A stretch of DNA of 33,609 nucleotides from assembly GCA_025603075.1 (NCBI GenBank), contig MU626466.1:1-33609 (forward strand). The letters run 5' to 3'. How positions within the stretch are numbered: the stretch's first letter is position 1; each line of letters begins with the position of its first letter. Of this stretch, positions 20,320 to 30,487 are shown one piece after another. The stretch is from Neoconidiobolus thromboides FSU 785. Taxonomy: Eukaryota; Entomophthoromycota; Entomophthoromycetes; Entomophthorales; Neoconidiobolaceae. Position numbers and translations under genes: made by a program. Below the pieces are notes generated by a model. It was not told the origin of the DNA. It was given only the letters and a program-made list of their open reading frames with translations, and did not search any database.

Positions 20320-21582
20320 TATTGTTAAGTTACTTTGATATTGGAATATTTAATTGAATTCAATATTTAAAAGAATAAAAGACAATATTTAATTTTTCAT
20401 CGCTTTATCGCAATCGCTTACGTCATATATATTTTAATGCCTATAAACCGATAATGTTTGAGGATTGTGTCTATTTCGACAAATATTACATTGACTAAGT
20501 TATTAGTTTATTATAATAATTAAATATTGAAAAATACTGAGTTTAAATTTATTCAAACTCTAATTATTCAAAATAGGCCTATTCTCGATGTTACACGTTA
20601 TAGCTCACTCTTTGATAGGAAAAATGAACATGCAAGCAAAAAAATATTCAATAATTTGATAAAATTGTTTCAACTTTCGAATATAGTTGTTAAGAAATGT
20701 ACAAGTTTTTGAAATATTTTTCGGCAATTATTTGTTTAATTGGTTTTCTTAAACTGAATTTCTAGCACTTTAGGTAAATTTGTGTTTAAAATACCATTCT
20801 TAAATGAACAGTTATGTAAGGCGCACTTAAACTTAAACTTAAACATAGTAAAACGAATTCTAATAAAAAAATCAAATTGAATTAAAAAGTAGATTAAATA
20901 GTTCTTAAAGGACAGGTGGTTTAAATGTTTTACAATATAATAAATGTTACTTGGGAATTTTAAATCTGAATTATTATAGTTAATTTGCAACTGTTTTATG
21001 TTTATTTATTTATTTTTGTTTTTACGTTTAAAAGTTTTGTTGATAATCTTTATAGCAACGGATTGATCCTTCATCAAAAGGAATTTTTATTCCAACACTT
21101 GTTTTCCTTATTTATTTTTTCTACAAGTTACTATATACATAACATTCAGTAGTTTGTTTTTAATTATTCGAATATTGTTATAGTTTGGTTTAGATTTTTG
21201 GATTCGTCTATATGTATAAATTGCTTTTTAAGAACCATAATATATTCGATAAAATCTAAGTATTCATCTTTCATTAAATTAAATTAGATATTTGAATAAC
21301 AATAACACCAACAATGATAACTATACCATTTTTTAATAAAGATTTTTTTTTAAAAAAATTAATCAACTTAAAATAGAAGAGATATTCTCAATATGTAGTT
21401 TTATGTATTAGATTACTTTTCATCTCAAGCCAAAACTCCAAACTTATTTAGCAATAATGAACGGTTATCTAAACAGTCTGATATGGATATTTATATAGTT
21501 GAGTTGCAATGTATTATAGTATAAAATGCGAAGTATTTCATATAACAACAATTTTAAAAATAAATTTATTAAGGAATAAAAA

Positions 21583-21684
21583 ATTGGGGGTGTTTTCTTT
21601 GATTTCGTTATTTTTCCTTTTTAAGCGCTATTTGAGCAGAAAATTTATTAGTAAAACTCTTAAACACAAAAATACATCTCTAAT
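21583..21684 (-). mobile_element. MITE copy L
   Basis: Left end ATTGGGGGTGTTTTCTTTG, core TTAAGCGCTATTTGAGCAG, right end AATACATCTCTAAT. It lies about 240 bp upstream of the first small secreted-protein gene. Confidence 0.87.
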
Positions 21685-21831
21685 TGTTCTATGAGCCTTT
21701 TTAGGTTTAAATTGTTAACATAGAACTAGCTTCAAAGTGGAATTATGTAACATTGTTCAAAGATAATAGTTACTTTATGTCATCCTAATAAGTTGTTATT
21801 TAAAAATCAAGAACCCAATAATGGAAAATGG

Positions 21832-21839
21832 TATATAAA
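21832..21839 (+). promoter_or_regulatory. TATA box of secreted-protein gene 1
   Basis: TATATAAA in the context GGTATATAAAAAACC, 86 bp upstream of the ATG. It is a good TATA match at a plausible distance, with a pyrimidine/A-rich leader after it. Confidence 0.5.
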
Positions 21840-21925
21840 AAACCTCAAGATTATTGTTTTAATTACATTAAACTTAAACTAATACTCATACTCCTTAATA
21901 ATTTAACTAATTTCATATTGATAAA

Positions 21926-22273
21926 ATGAAAACCTTGATTGTTGTATTAGCTTTAGCCCCATTGGTCTCCTCCAGTTTTATAACTAATAACTCACCCCGA
22001 TTTATTGATACTGTTATAGAGGGAGTTAAAGGAATAGGTAGTTTGATTCATGATAGAGTAGTTGCTGATAGATCCTACTGCCTTAATAGTGACAATATGA
22101 TATCGAGAGATATGACTAAAAAATGCTGTAGCGACATTTATAAAGGTGGGAACCTCATTCATTTTAACGAGTTAGAATTCTTTTGTTCTTTTGGTGATGA
22201 TCGCTTGAAAGGATGCTGTGAAGAAAACAATTTATCTTTCTGTAAAGGCGAATGTAAAGACAGAAAGTTTTAA
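21926..22273 (+). CDS. Small secreted cysteine-rich protein, copy 1 (intact)
   Basis: Intronless, 115 residues. A clear signal peptide (MKTLIVVLALAPLVSSS, cut near 17) precedes an amphipathic segment (about 26-48) and a C-terminal cysteine domain with eight cysteines: C52, C67, C68, C87, C97, C98, C106, C110, in the arrangement C-x14-CC-x18-C-x9-CC-x7-C-x3-C. An even number and two CC pairs suggest four disulfides. Conserved blocks shared with copies 2 and 3 are NLIHFN/LIHFN, FF-C, DDRLKGCCE and KGEC. I know no named family for it. The combination of small size, secretion and cysteines fits an effector-like or defence-type extracellular protein, but no activity can be assigned. Confidence 0.75.
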   Translation: MKTLIVVLALAPLVSSSFITNNSPRFIDTVIEGVKGIGSLIHDRVVADRSYCLNSDNMISRDMTKKCCSDIYKGGNLIHFNELEFFCSFGDDRLKGCCEENNLSFCKGECKDRKF

Positions 22274-23071
22274 TAAACCATTTTGCTTATTTATTATGTT
22301 TTTCACATTTAAAAATATAAAAAGCCATTAAACATTTTCATTAAATATTTGATATATAAAGTGTTAACCCGCTTTAGAAATTTTACAACATATTTAAATT
22401 AAATCCGAGTATATGTCTATAAGTATATTAGTTAGGCATTTGATTATGTGAAATGCTATTTATAAAAATCACGACACTTTAATCAAATTTTGATGACGGT
22501 TTTTATAATCCAATCATAGTCTTAATAGTGTTTTTAATATATGACTTTGATATATTGAATTGACTTCCTCATGGAATAGAGATGATGTCATTTGTTTTAT
22601 GAAGGTATTATAAGTGTTGTTTGAACATCTTACTATTAAAATAGTATGTAAAGTTGAACACAATATAATTTTTAATTTAACTTAAATATTTTACATAGCA
22701 ACAATTCTTAAGTAAACATATTAAATATTAAAACTATTCTACAAGCTTTTTTGAGCATAAAATAACAACACAAAAGCATCTTCGACCCATAAACTATAAT
22801 ACTATCAAAGCTAATGCTAAATTCTATAATATTTCAATATATTTCTATTTGAAGCTTAAGGACTTAATTACAAGGAATACTATATGGGGCTATTTTTTTT
22901 GGTTTCGTTATTTTTCCATTTTAAGCGCTATTTGAGCGGAAAGATTGTAGCAAGATTCTTAAACAAAAAAATATATCCCCATATAAATAACCTTAAGCCA
23001 TCGTGTTGACTGTTTCGAATTTTTACAAGTAATTCCAATAATTTCAATAGTTGACATGAATTAATAATGAT
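22274..23071. other. Spacer between secreted-protein copies 1 and 2
   Basis: About 800 bp with MITE copy M near its end. Nothing else is recognised. Confidence 0.55.
22883..22983 (-). mobile_element. MITE copy M
   Basis: Left end TATGGGGCTATTTTTTTTGG, core TTAAGCGCTATTTGAGCGGA, right end ATCCCCATA, flanked by TA. It ends 88 bp before the start codon of pseudogene copy 2, in the position where a core promoter would be. Confidence 0.9.
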
Positions 23072-23408
23072 ATGGAATTCTCTGTCCTTTTATTAGCTTT
23101 ACTTTTATTAACGTCCTCACGCTTTATAACTAAAGGCATACTGAGATTTGTTCAAGATCTTCGCAATGTAGCCATAGAAAGTAGGAAACTTACTCATCGT
23201 AAATTAGTTACTGATAGATCTTACTGCTTTGGAAGCGACAATAAAATAATAAGGGATTTTACTAAAAAAGTTGTAGTGATACTTACAAACGTGACGATTT
23301 GATCCACTTTAATGAATTGGAGTTTTTCTGCTCTTGAGATGATGACTATTTAAAGAGAAATTATGAAAAAATAATTGATCATTCTGTGAAGGTGAATGTA
23401 CTCAATAA
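23072..23408 (+). pseudogene. Small secreted cysteine-rich protein, copy 2 (broken)
   Basis: Starts like an intact member (signal peptide MEFSVLLLALLLLTSS, then TDRSYCFGSDNKIIRDFTKK) but the frame shifts at the first CC pair: where copy 1 has KKCC, this copy reads KKVVV and stops at 23302. The lost part continues in another frame as CSDTYKRDDLIHFNELEFFC, has an in-frame TGA after that cysteine, and shifts again before the terminal FCEGEC at about 23388-23402. Two frameshifts plus one stop mark it as a pseudogene. It lies between MITE copies M and N. Confidence 0.85.
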
Positions 23409-24415
23409 ACAACTTTATCTTGATTTCAATTTTTTTAGTACATGGTGATATCCTTTCTATTTAAGAAATTTACCATTTTTTTTCACTCCATAGGGCCTAA
23501 AAATGGAAGAATTAATGGAACCAAAAAAGGCACCTCATATATTCTTTCAGAACGTTTTGTCTGTTATGACTATAATATTAACGTATGGGGATGTATTTTT
23601 GTGTTTAAGAATTTTACTAACAATTTTTCCGCTCAAATAGCGCTTGAAAATGGAAAAAACAATGAAGCCAAAAAAATACCCCCATATATTAACTTCGTGA
23701 AAATGCAGAAGTAAAAATATTATAGCTTTTTTCTTACAAGAAGTTTAATACATTTAAAATAAAGTTTTTCCATCAATATCATAATGGATTGGAAGTTGAG
23801 CAAATATTACAATATCAATGGGGGCACGACATCAAGATTATTTGAAATAGGACACTACTCTAATAACCTGATAGTAATATTTAACATAAAAAACAGGATA
23901 TTTTTTAATAGAAGGTTTCTTTAAGTTCAGTTAATTTACATCTTGGAGCACATATATTAATAATTTTTTTATGAAATAACAAATATCATCAAATTAAATA
24001 AATGATAAAGGGTTTGAAAACTTTATTATTGAAATGATACATGAATTTAACTAAAATACCATATATTATATTTCTAGTTATTAATTATTAATATCGTTTT
24101 TGAAAATTATTAATAGTGCAAAAATTCAATACTTTACATAATATAAGTATGAGCAAATTTAATTGGACTTCAAGTAGTGTCCCAGGATTCATTTTAAATA
24201 CAAGATATTAAATCGAAGCATTTTTAAAACGGAACTAGTAAATGTATTTTAAGAATAATACGTTGATTTGCACTACTACAATCAATTCTGCTGAAAACTT
24301 AGAATTAAATAGTGTAGAGTGACCCAAAAGCAATCCTAACTATTAACCTCTTTCTAATTTAATAAACTAAACCTTTCTATACTTTCAATGTTTTAATTAA
24401 TTTAATACTAATAAT
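23409..24415. other. Spacer between secreted-protein copies 2 and 3
   Basis: About 1 kb with MITE copy N near its start. No gene is seen. No TATA-like box comparable to that of copy 1 is found near the start of copy 3. Confidence 0.5.
23584..23686 (+). mobile_element. MITE copy N (near consensus)
   Basis: TATGGGGATGTATTTTTGTG at the left, TTTTACTAACAATTTTTCCG, then GCTCAAATAGCGCTT in the centre, and ATACCCCCATA at the right, flanked by TA. A long frame reads through it (23442-23714); this is element sequence, not a gene. Confidence 0.93.
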
Positions 24416-24760
24416 ATGAAATTCTTTATCGTTGCGTTAGCTTTAGTCTCACTAATATCCTTCAGTTTCGTAACTATTCACAAGTCCGGGTTCCTTGACT
24501 TCATTGTGAAGGAGGTCAAAAGTGTAGACAACCTTCTTTATGGTAAAGTAGTTAGTAATAAATCCTTTTGTCTTGAAAAAGATAATGTAATTTCAAAAGA
24601 TGTCATCAAAAAATACTGTGACAACATTTATAAAGCTGAAAATTTGATTCACTTTAATGGATTGAAGTTTTTCTACCCCCAGAGTGATGATCGTTTAAAA
24701 GGGTGCTGTGAAAAAAAGCATTTATCTTTCTATAAAGGCGAATGCCCTGAAAGGAGGTAG
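24416..24760 (+). CDS. Small secreted cysteine-rich protein, copy 3 (three Cys to Tyr)
   Basis: Intronless, 114 residues, aligning with copy 1 without gaps. The signal peptide (MKFFIVALALVSLISFS) is intact and the blocks NLIHFN, DDRLKGCCE and KGEC are kept. Cys67, Cys87 and Cys106 of copy 1 are all tyrosine here (TAC, TAC, TAT), leaving five cysteines: 52, 68, 97, 98 and 110. The open frame is undamaged, so either it is under relaxed selection and on the way to a pseudogene, or it has a changed disulfide pattern. Each cysteine loss is a single G-to-A type change. No TATA match like that of copy 1 is visible upstream. Confidence 0.65.
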   Translation: MKFFIVALALVSLISFSFVTIHKSGFLDFIVKEVKSVDNLLYGKVVSNKSFCLEKDNVISKDVIKKYCDNIYKAENLIHFNGLKFFYPQSDDRLKGCCEKKHLSFYKGECPERR

Positions 24761-24920
24761 GGTCTAAATAGATCATTTTGTATTACTTTTGATTTCTCCA
24801 TCTATTTTAAAATTTTAAAGTATAAAAGTTAGTTTTATATAACAATACCTGAAATTTGAGCATATTAGTTATATTAAAATCTAAACTCGATCCCGCTACA
24901 ACATAACTGAAGCTGAATTT

Positions 24921-25148
24921 TTAATATACTTTAACATAATAAATTTTATCATCATTGTTGTTGCAAACATATTTTGGCGTCGGAATGTCTTTGAGTGAAA
25001 GTAAGCTTAATTTACTTGGTAGAGGCTTTAGATGAATACCTGGCTTGAATTTTGCTATTAGAGCTCTTGCGACTCTATTGTGACCCAAATTGCGGCGGTT
25101 TTTAGAGCCATTATTTATTTGCTTAATTTTTTTAATACTTAACTTCAC
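24921..25148 (-). CDS. Hypothetical short basic protein
   Basis: 75-codon frame starting at the ATG at 25148. It is basic, with NNGSKNRRNLGHNRVARAL followed by KFKPGIHLKPLPSKLSLLSLKD. The composition differs from the Ile/Asn/Phe-rich noise frames around it, and a C-terminal run of NNNDDKIYYVKVY ends it. No signal peptide, membrane segment or known domain is recognised. It may be a fragment of a larger decayed gene. Confidence 0.3.
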   Translation of the reverse strand: MKLSIKKIKQINNGSKNRRNLGHNRVARALIAKFKPGIHLKPLPSKLSLLSLKDIPTPKYVCNNNDDKIYYVKVY

Positions 25149-25598
25149 GTTTTTGGTGCAATTTTAGCAAACTTTTATTTTTAAATGAATGATTAGTTAG
25201 GCTATAATAGAATTGCAGCAACTGTAAAATGATGCATTGCGATTTCAAAATCAGCAAATCTCTATTTATTGAATTTTTGTGATAAAAACTGTGCTTAACA
25301 AAAACCACTCAAATTATGTAATAAAATGGGTAAATTTCAAGCATCTAAATAGTTTTAGTTAAAGCATAAAGAGGATCTAACAGTATAGATATTTCGTTCT
25401 TCGAAATTAAATTTATAAAAGTTTAGTATATACTTAAAGTTTATTTAATCACTCCAAATGGATAAAGTGTATTATTAGTCTTTTATATTCAAATAAAATA
25501 TTACAAATTAATGTAAAAAAGTTTATTTTATTTCAAATGTCAAATAGAATAATTTACTAATATTATTTTATACTTTGCAAAAACTGCCCTTTATAGAA
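25149..25598. other. Intergenic spacer
   Basis: About 450 bp of AT-rich spacer downstream of the bHLH gene. Nothing is recognised. Confidence 0.5.
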
Positions 25599-26141
25599 TC
25601 AACCTGATTTCGACTTTAGGAGCTCATTCTCTGTTTGGAGGTCTTTCAAGTAGGCCAAGGTTTTGTATAAGATCAATCCTTTTGAGTTTCTTGCGTTGGG
25701 GTTAATATAGCTAGAAGGTAATAGCTTTTCCATTTCTTCGATTGAGTTATTGATTTGAAGTCTCCTTCTTCTTTCTACTTTACTGTGAGATTCCTTGCGA
25801 TTTTTTATTTTGGCTTTGATATCACTAATATCCAGATTCTCTTTGTTTAAAACATTAACTCCATGGAGACAATATTTATTACAGCTATGCTGTGCTTCTC
25901 CATGACAATCTTCCCCATGGGTACTTTCTTTTTTCCCACTACTTTCTTCGTCTTTTGGACAATATAGCCTGAGACAATCATCTATTGGATAATAACCCTT
26001 CCAGCGGCATATTTCCCCATCCTTATGTACATGCTCCTCGGCCCCTTCATTTTCTGTACATCCACATGCCTCAGTGTTATTTTTGTTATCAAACAATTCA
26101 AAATGAAATTGATAGTCCTTGCTATGGCTACAGTAGTGCAT
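25599..26141 (-). CDS. bHLH transcription factor with Cys/His-rich N-terminus
   Basis: Intronless, 180 residues. The C-terminal part is a basic helix-loop-helix domain: basic region KNRKESHSKVERRRRLQIN with His119, Glu123 and Arg127 at the positions that define E-box class B (CACGTG) binders, helix 1 SIEEMEKLLP, a loop around YINPNARNSKG, helix 2 LILYKTLAYLKDLQ, and a short heptad start (TENELLKS) that stops at once. It should dimerise and bind DNA in the nucleus. The first 93 residues hold nine cysteines (4, 26, 28, 45, 56, 61, 79, 87, 91) and nine histidines (2, 6, 13, 37, 39, 75, 80, 85, 93), including CGC, HVH and HGEDCHGEAQHSC, so a metal-binding domain is plausible. I know no named bHLH with this N-terminus. 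The frame is uninterrupted; upstream exons cannot be excluded. Confidence 0.75.
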   Translation of the reverse strand: MHYCSHSKDYQFHFELFDNKNNTEACGCTENEGAEEHVHKDGEICRWKGYYPIDDCLRLYCPKDEESSGKKESTHGEDCHGEAQHSCNKYCLHGVNVLNKENLDISDIKAKIKNRKESHSKVERRRRLQINNSIEEMEKLLPSSYINPNARNSKGLILYKTLAYLKDLQTENELLKSKSG

Positions 26142-28223
26142 ATAAATTAAAGCGATTATAAAAAATACAAAGAGAAATAAAAAGGTAATGAAAATTATAA
26201 TTTATATTTTTATAACTAATTTGATAACTTAACCAACCAATTCGATTTGTTATTTATTTCAACAAATCATCATCTATTTTAACCTAAATTAGCCAAAATT
26301 TCCTTAAGTTTGGGTACTTTTGAAGTTATGGTTAGATCCTTAATTATTCCTCTCGCTTCTTAAGTAATTTCATATCACACATTTATCTCTAGAATTGTTT
26401 CAGATTGTGCAAATTTTAAATTGCATTATTATTGAATAAAACTTTATAGATAATTGATAAGCAATAAATAAGAAAATAGGTTCTTTTGGTATGCTACTAA
26501 TGGTAATAAAATGATATTGATATATTTTTAATGTAAAGTAGTTGAATTTTTGGATTTAATAATCATTCTCTCGTATCAAAATATTGACTAAAGTTATGTA
26601 AAGAATATTTGAATAATACTAACCATAATGCCATTTTAATTTACGCGCATCGCATAGATATTTAAAAGGTTGCTTTGTAGCTAGATAATGTGATTAAATC
26701 CTTAATAGATTATTATAATAGAATTTTTGACTATTCCGCCTTTGTGCTACTAAAATTAGTCATAAAATTATATAAGGAATATCATCAAGAGGTTTGTGTA
26801 CTTTAATTAAATGTTCGTATTTAAGTGTAGCTAAAATATCCGTACTGCTTGAACTTATTTTTATGCCTTATTGTTTATTTATGATTTTAATCAAAGTATT
26901 ACCCTTTTGAATGTAAATTTCGAACCTAAATTAGTCAAATTATATTAAATTATTATATAGACTAACACTAAATAGTATTGTTTGCTCTATCAATTATTAT
27001 GAATATTCTTTAAACAGCATTTGTAATCTTTCATATTTGACATCTTTTATTCTAGATGAGCTCAAAAATAATTTCGTTTTAAAGGACATTACTAATGTAA
27101 CTATTTTAAATTTATTTCATATATTAAGAATTCTATTTATAAATATTCATAAATGCGTATAGTCATTTCAAAATCTCGATTTGAGCTAAATTAACTATTC
27201 ATAACTTTGAAACCCTAAGTAAATTCTTATTTTTTATTGAAACATCAAGTTACTAATACTCTGATTTTAAAATTAATAAATACAATTTAATATAATTTAC
27301 CGATGTATCTATAACTTTGTATAATTTTATTTTAAACTCTGTTTCTTATTTATTTATTTTATAAATTAAAATAGCCATTTTTTCTTAGCTTTAGGCCTAT
27401 TTGTAATTAAGATAGATAATTGAGATAATTTAATGTAGCTAAAAAATCTATAAAAAATTTATTTATACTATCCAAGCTTACATTACCAATGCTTTATTAT
27501 AATTTAAGTTAATAAAACAATCATTACAAAAAACTTCACTTAACATAATAGTTATTTGAAAAAAATTAGGCTACAAAAAGCTAACTTTTGTTTTCAATCA
27601 GTCTAACATCTTCCTTAGCAGCTTTCCATATGTCATAATATGATTAAACGGTTACATCTGATCAACTATATATCCGTATATTGAACCAAATATAGCTAAA
27701 GCTCTCAAAGTATTATATTCTATTGCTTTTCAACTAGAGCTATCAGGATAAACTTACTTTTTTGTGTTACAAAAACAAAAATAAGAGCATTTAAAAACTG
27801 ATTTTAATAAAAGCTTAATACAAAAATACAAAATAATTTCTAGATATCCGCACATACAACCGAATATACAAACTTATTTACTCATTAACAACACAAGGAT
27901 GTAGCTTTTCATAATAGCTGTCAAATAAATTTTAATATGGGGATGTTTTTTTGGTTTCATTACTTTTTCCATTTTTAAGTGCTATTTAAGCGGAAAAATT
28001 GCTAATAAAATTCTCAAATAATAAAATACATTCCCATATATTAAAAAAATCAACCTGTATCAGAATCAATAGTAATCAATCTTAAATGAGTGCAATTGGT
28101 TTAATGGAGCAACATAGATCTAAGTTTTGGTAAAAAAAAATATAATGTGATAATAAAGTCTGTAAGATTTTTACAGCTTCATAAGTACAAAAGGAAAAAA
28201 ATAATGTTGAAAATGAGCTAGAG
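26142..28223. other. Large intergenic region
   Basis: About 2 kb of AT-rich DNA without a supportable gene. The only recognised element is MITE copy O near its end. It includes the promoter of the minus-strand bHLH gene at its left edge. Confidence 0.55.
27936..28038 (-). mobile_element. MITE copy O
   Basis: Left end TATGGGGATGTTTTTTTGG, core TTAAGTGCTATTTAAGCGGA, right end ACATTCCCATA, flanked by TA. Confidence 0.92.
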
Positions 28224-29721
28224 ATGATTTTATGTATACTGCTAATTTATATGCCTTTATTTGTCTACTTTTATTCCAAACTCTAACCTAACGGAAATAG
28301 CTCATTTTTCTAGTGTAAACACGTTCGCAATGTTCTACCATATAGTCATCGGTACCCCTGGCTCAGTATAAGATAGGCTTTTAATGGTACCATTGTTCTC
28401 TAAAAGTTAATTCATGACTTTATATTTAGGAAAAGAGTTTATTATAGTAAAAGATACTGAAATTATTAAAAAGATCTTGTTCGATGGTGGCGCTTGTATT
28501 AAAATAAAATAAAGTGAAGTATTGAATGGTTTTGATTTGTTGATAGACAATATTGTTGAAGTAGATAAAGAACAGTAATTGGATAGAAAAGGTACTAATC
28601 CAGTATTTAAAAAGGTGTGTAAAAAGGTTCAAGCAATATTGACCAGGAGATTGAGCTACTAGATGTGTTTAAAACAGTCATCTTGGATAGCTTTTGTTTG
28701 TCTATTTTTGATACTGACTTTGATGCAGTCGATAATCAAGATAAAAAGATGGGTTCTTTATATAATGACCTCATAAATGGGATGTTGAACCCACCATCTA
28801 TCACATTTCCTCTAAATTACCTTCCTTTTCCATCAAGGATAAAGTTATATAATAATCCAATTAAATTCTGTACTTTAAAATGAATAATTGATATTGAAAG
28901 GAAAAAGCTAAGTCTATTGGATCGAAATGAAATAGGCCCCAACATGCTATCATTAATGATACAGCCATCTGATGATGAAGCAGAAGGGCCAATCAATAAA
29001 TTAATTATTGCAATTTAATTATTAATTTTCCTGATTTATGTTTATTTTTGAATTGGTTTTGGAACTATGTCATTGGATTTTTTATCACAGGCCACAATAC
29101 GACTATCCATACGTTAACCAGCCCCATACCATTTAGCAAGATATCTAGTAATTTTTTCTATAAACAAACAATCATAGTGTTAACTATCGAATAGGAAATT
29201 CAAGAAAAATTAAGACATGGAATCAAGCGCGTATTCAGGAGAGAAGATAGCATTAGAAGACTTGAGCTCGAGCCAAAGTGTCTTGGATGAAATGGTTCAT
29301 TTAAGCGCGGTGGTCTATGAAATATCAAGATTTATATTGATGACTCCTACGATCAATCGTAAAATAAGTAAAACTGTTATTTTTGAAAATAATCCGGTAT
29401 TAAAACCTGCTCAATCCATAATGATACACATTGGTTCAACAGTGAAAGATCCAAATTTACTTAATAACCCTAATGAGTTCCAACCCGAGCGCTTTCTGAT
29501 TGTTGAAAACAAAGAAAATGAACTAACAAAAAATTGATGAATATAGTGATTGGATTGAGTTGTAGGTCCAGGATGTGTTTGAGAGATCGATTTTCTATAT
29601 TGTAACAAAAGGTATTCTTGATCTCTTTATTGCTGAAGTATAAGATTCCTGTGCCAGAAATTTGAAGTATAAAGATTACCCTAAGTTGTTAGCATTAGAC
29701 TTGTTTAGTCCTAAATTTTGA
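28224..29721 (+). pseudogene. Cytochrome P450 pseudogene
   Basis: P450 landmarks appear in the right order but in different frames with many stops: an N-terminal membrane segment (MILCILLIYMPLFVYFYSKL then a stop), a GKEFIIVKDTEIIKKIL block near 28430, DVFKTVILDSFCLSIFDTD near 28665 (helix C/D region), an I-helix with FITGHNTTIHTLTS near 29083, a K-helix ExxR in VVYEISRF near 29311, VKDPNLLNNPNEFQPERF (the PERF motif, about 29445-29492), and a heme loop SCRSRMCL with the ligand cysteine codon at 29574-29576, followed by YPKLLALDLFSPKF ending near 29721. The gene once encoded a microsomal monooxygenase. At least eight stops or frame changes make it non-functional. The CYP family cannot be named from these fragments. 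Confidence 0.85.
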
Positions 29722-30487
29722 AAGTAAACTTTGCCAAAATTTAAATACGTCTGATGTGCACATCTTAATCACTTCTTTGTTCAATTATTTATTGCAAAAT
29801 ACATGAATAAAAAGGTTGAAGAAAATCATTTTTTAGCATCAAAAAATATCCACAAGGCTTTTAAGGAAATATCTAAAAAAGTAAAAACTGGATTTTCGTT
29901 TTAGTATAATCGTTATTCTATTTTTTATTATATAATTTTTATTTTATTTGGTTAACGATAAAATTATTTGGTAGTTTTGACTCATGTAATAGCAATTATA
30001 TAAACAGAACAAAAAAATACTGTATTGAAGTCGCTAGAGTAAACTAGAAGCATAACAAGCTTTTACAATCATTGATAGATAAAGAGCCCGCTGATAGGAT
30101 ATCCTTGAAGTAGTTTATTTTTCTAAACATTCAAATAAATTTATTCGATACTTTATGTCTTTGAATATAGTAAAGGATGGAACCAATTGTAGTTTCTAAT
30201 ATGACAAGTTAAAAGTTATAATTGACTCGCTTTTTATACTACTTTTTACCTGACTTTACTTATTGTTCTGATTAATGTTACTATTGATGTTGTTGTTAAG
30301 ATGTAAGTATTACAGCAAATAGTATTATCATCAGGGCTGATAAATCAACTGGCACCATAATAAACTTTAAACCTAATAATATAAATAAACAAAAGACTAA
30401 TAACAATAAAATTACAAAACAATTTATTTTCAATTTTAAGATAAAATTAATTTCTCTATCAAAGAAAAACTAATAAACTAATTAGTT
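29722..30487. other. Intergenic region between P450 relic and chitinase
   Basis: About 770 bp without a recognisable feature, including the 3' flank of the minus-strand chitinase gene. Confidence 0.5.

Larger units (their letters stand above)
20320..21925. other. Intergenic region between GST and secreted-protein cluster
   Basis: Contains MITE copy L and a TATA-like box. Short frames at 20527-20712 (plus) and 20736-20990 (minus) have leucine/lysine-rich patterns but no family resemblance strong enough to call. Confidence 0.5.

Noticed and set aside
20527-20990. Two short frames (plus 20527-20712, minus 20736-20990) with some leucine spacing reminiscent of LRR proteins
   Set aside because: The spacing is not regular enough and no F-box or flanking repeat is present; chance in AT-rich sequence is the simpler explanation.
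28426-28632. 68-codon minus-strand frame
   Set aside because: Antisense to the N-terminal part of the P450 relic; composed of Phe/Tyr/Ile-rich background translation.
29411-29608. 65-codon minus-strand frame
   Set aside because: Antisense to the PERF and heme-loop part of the P450 relic, so a shadow.
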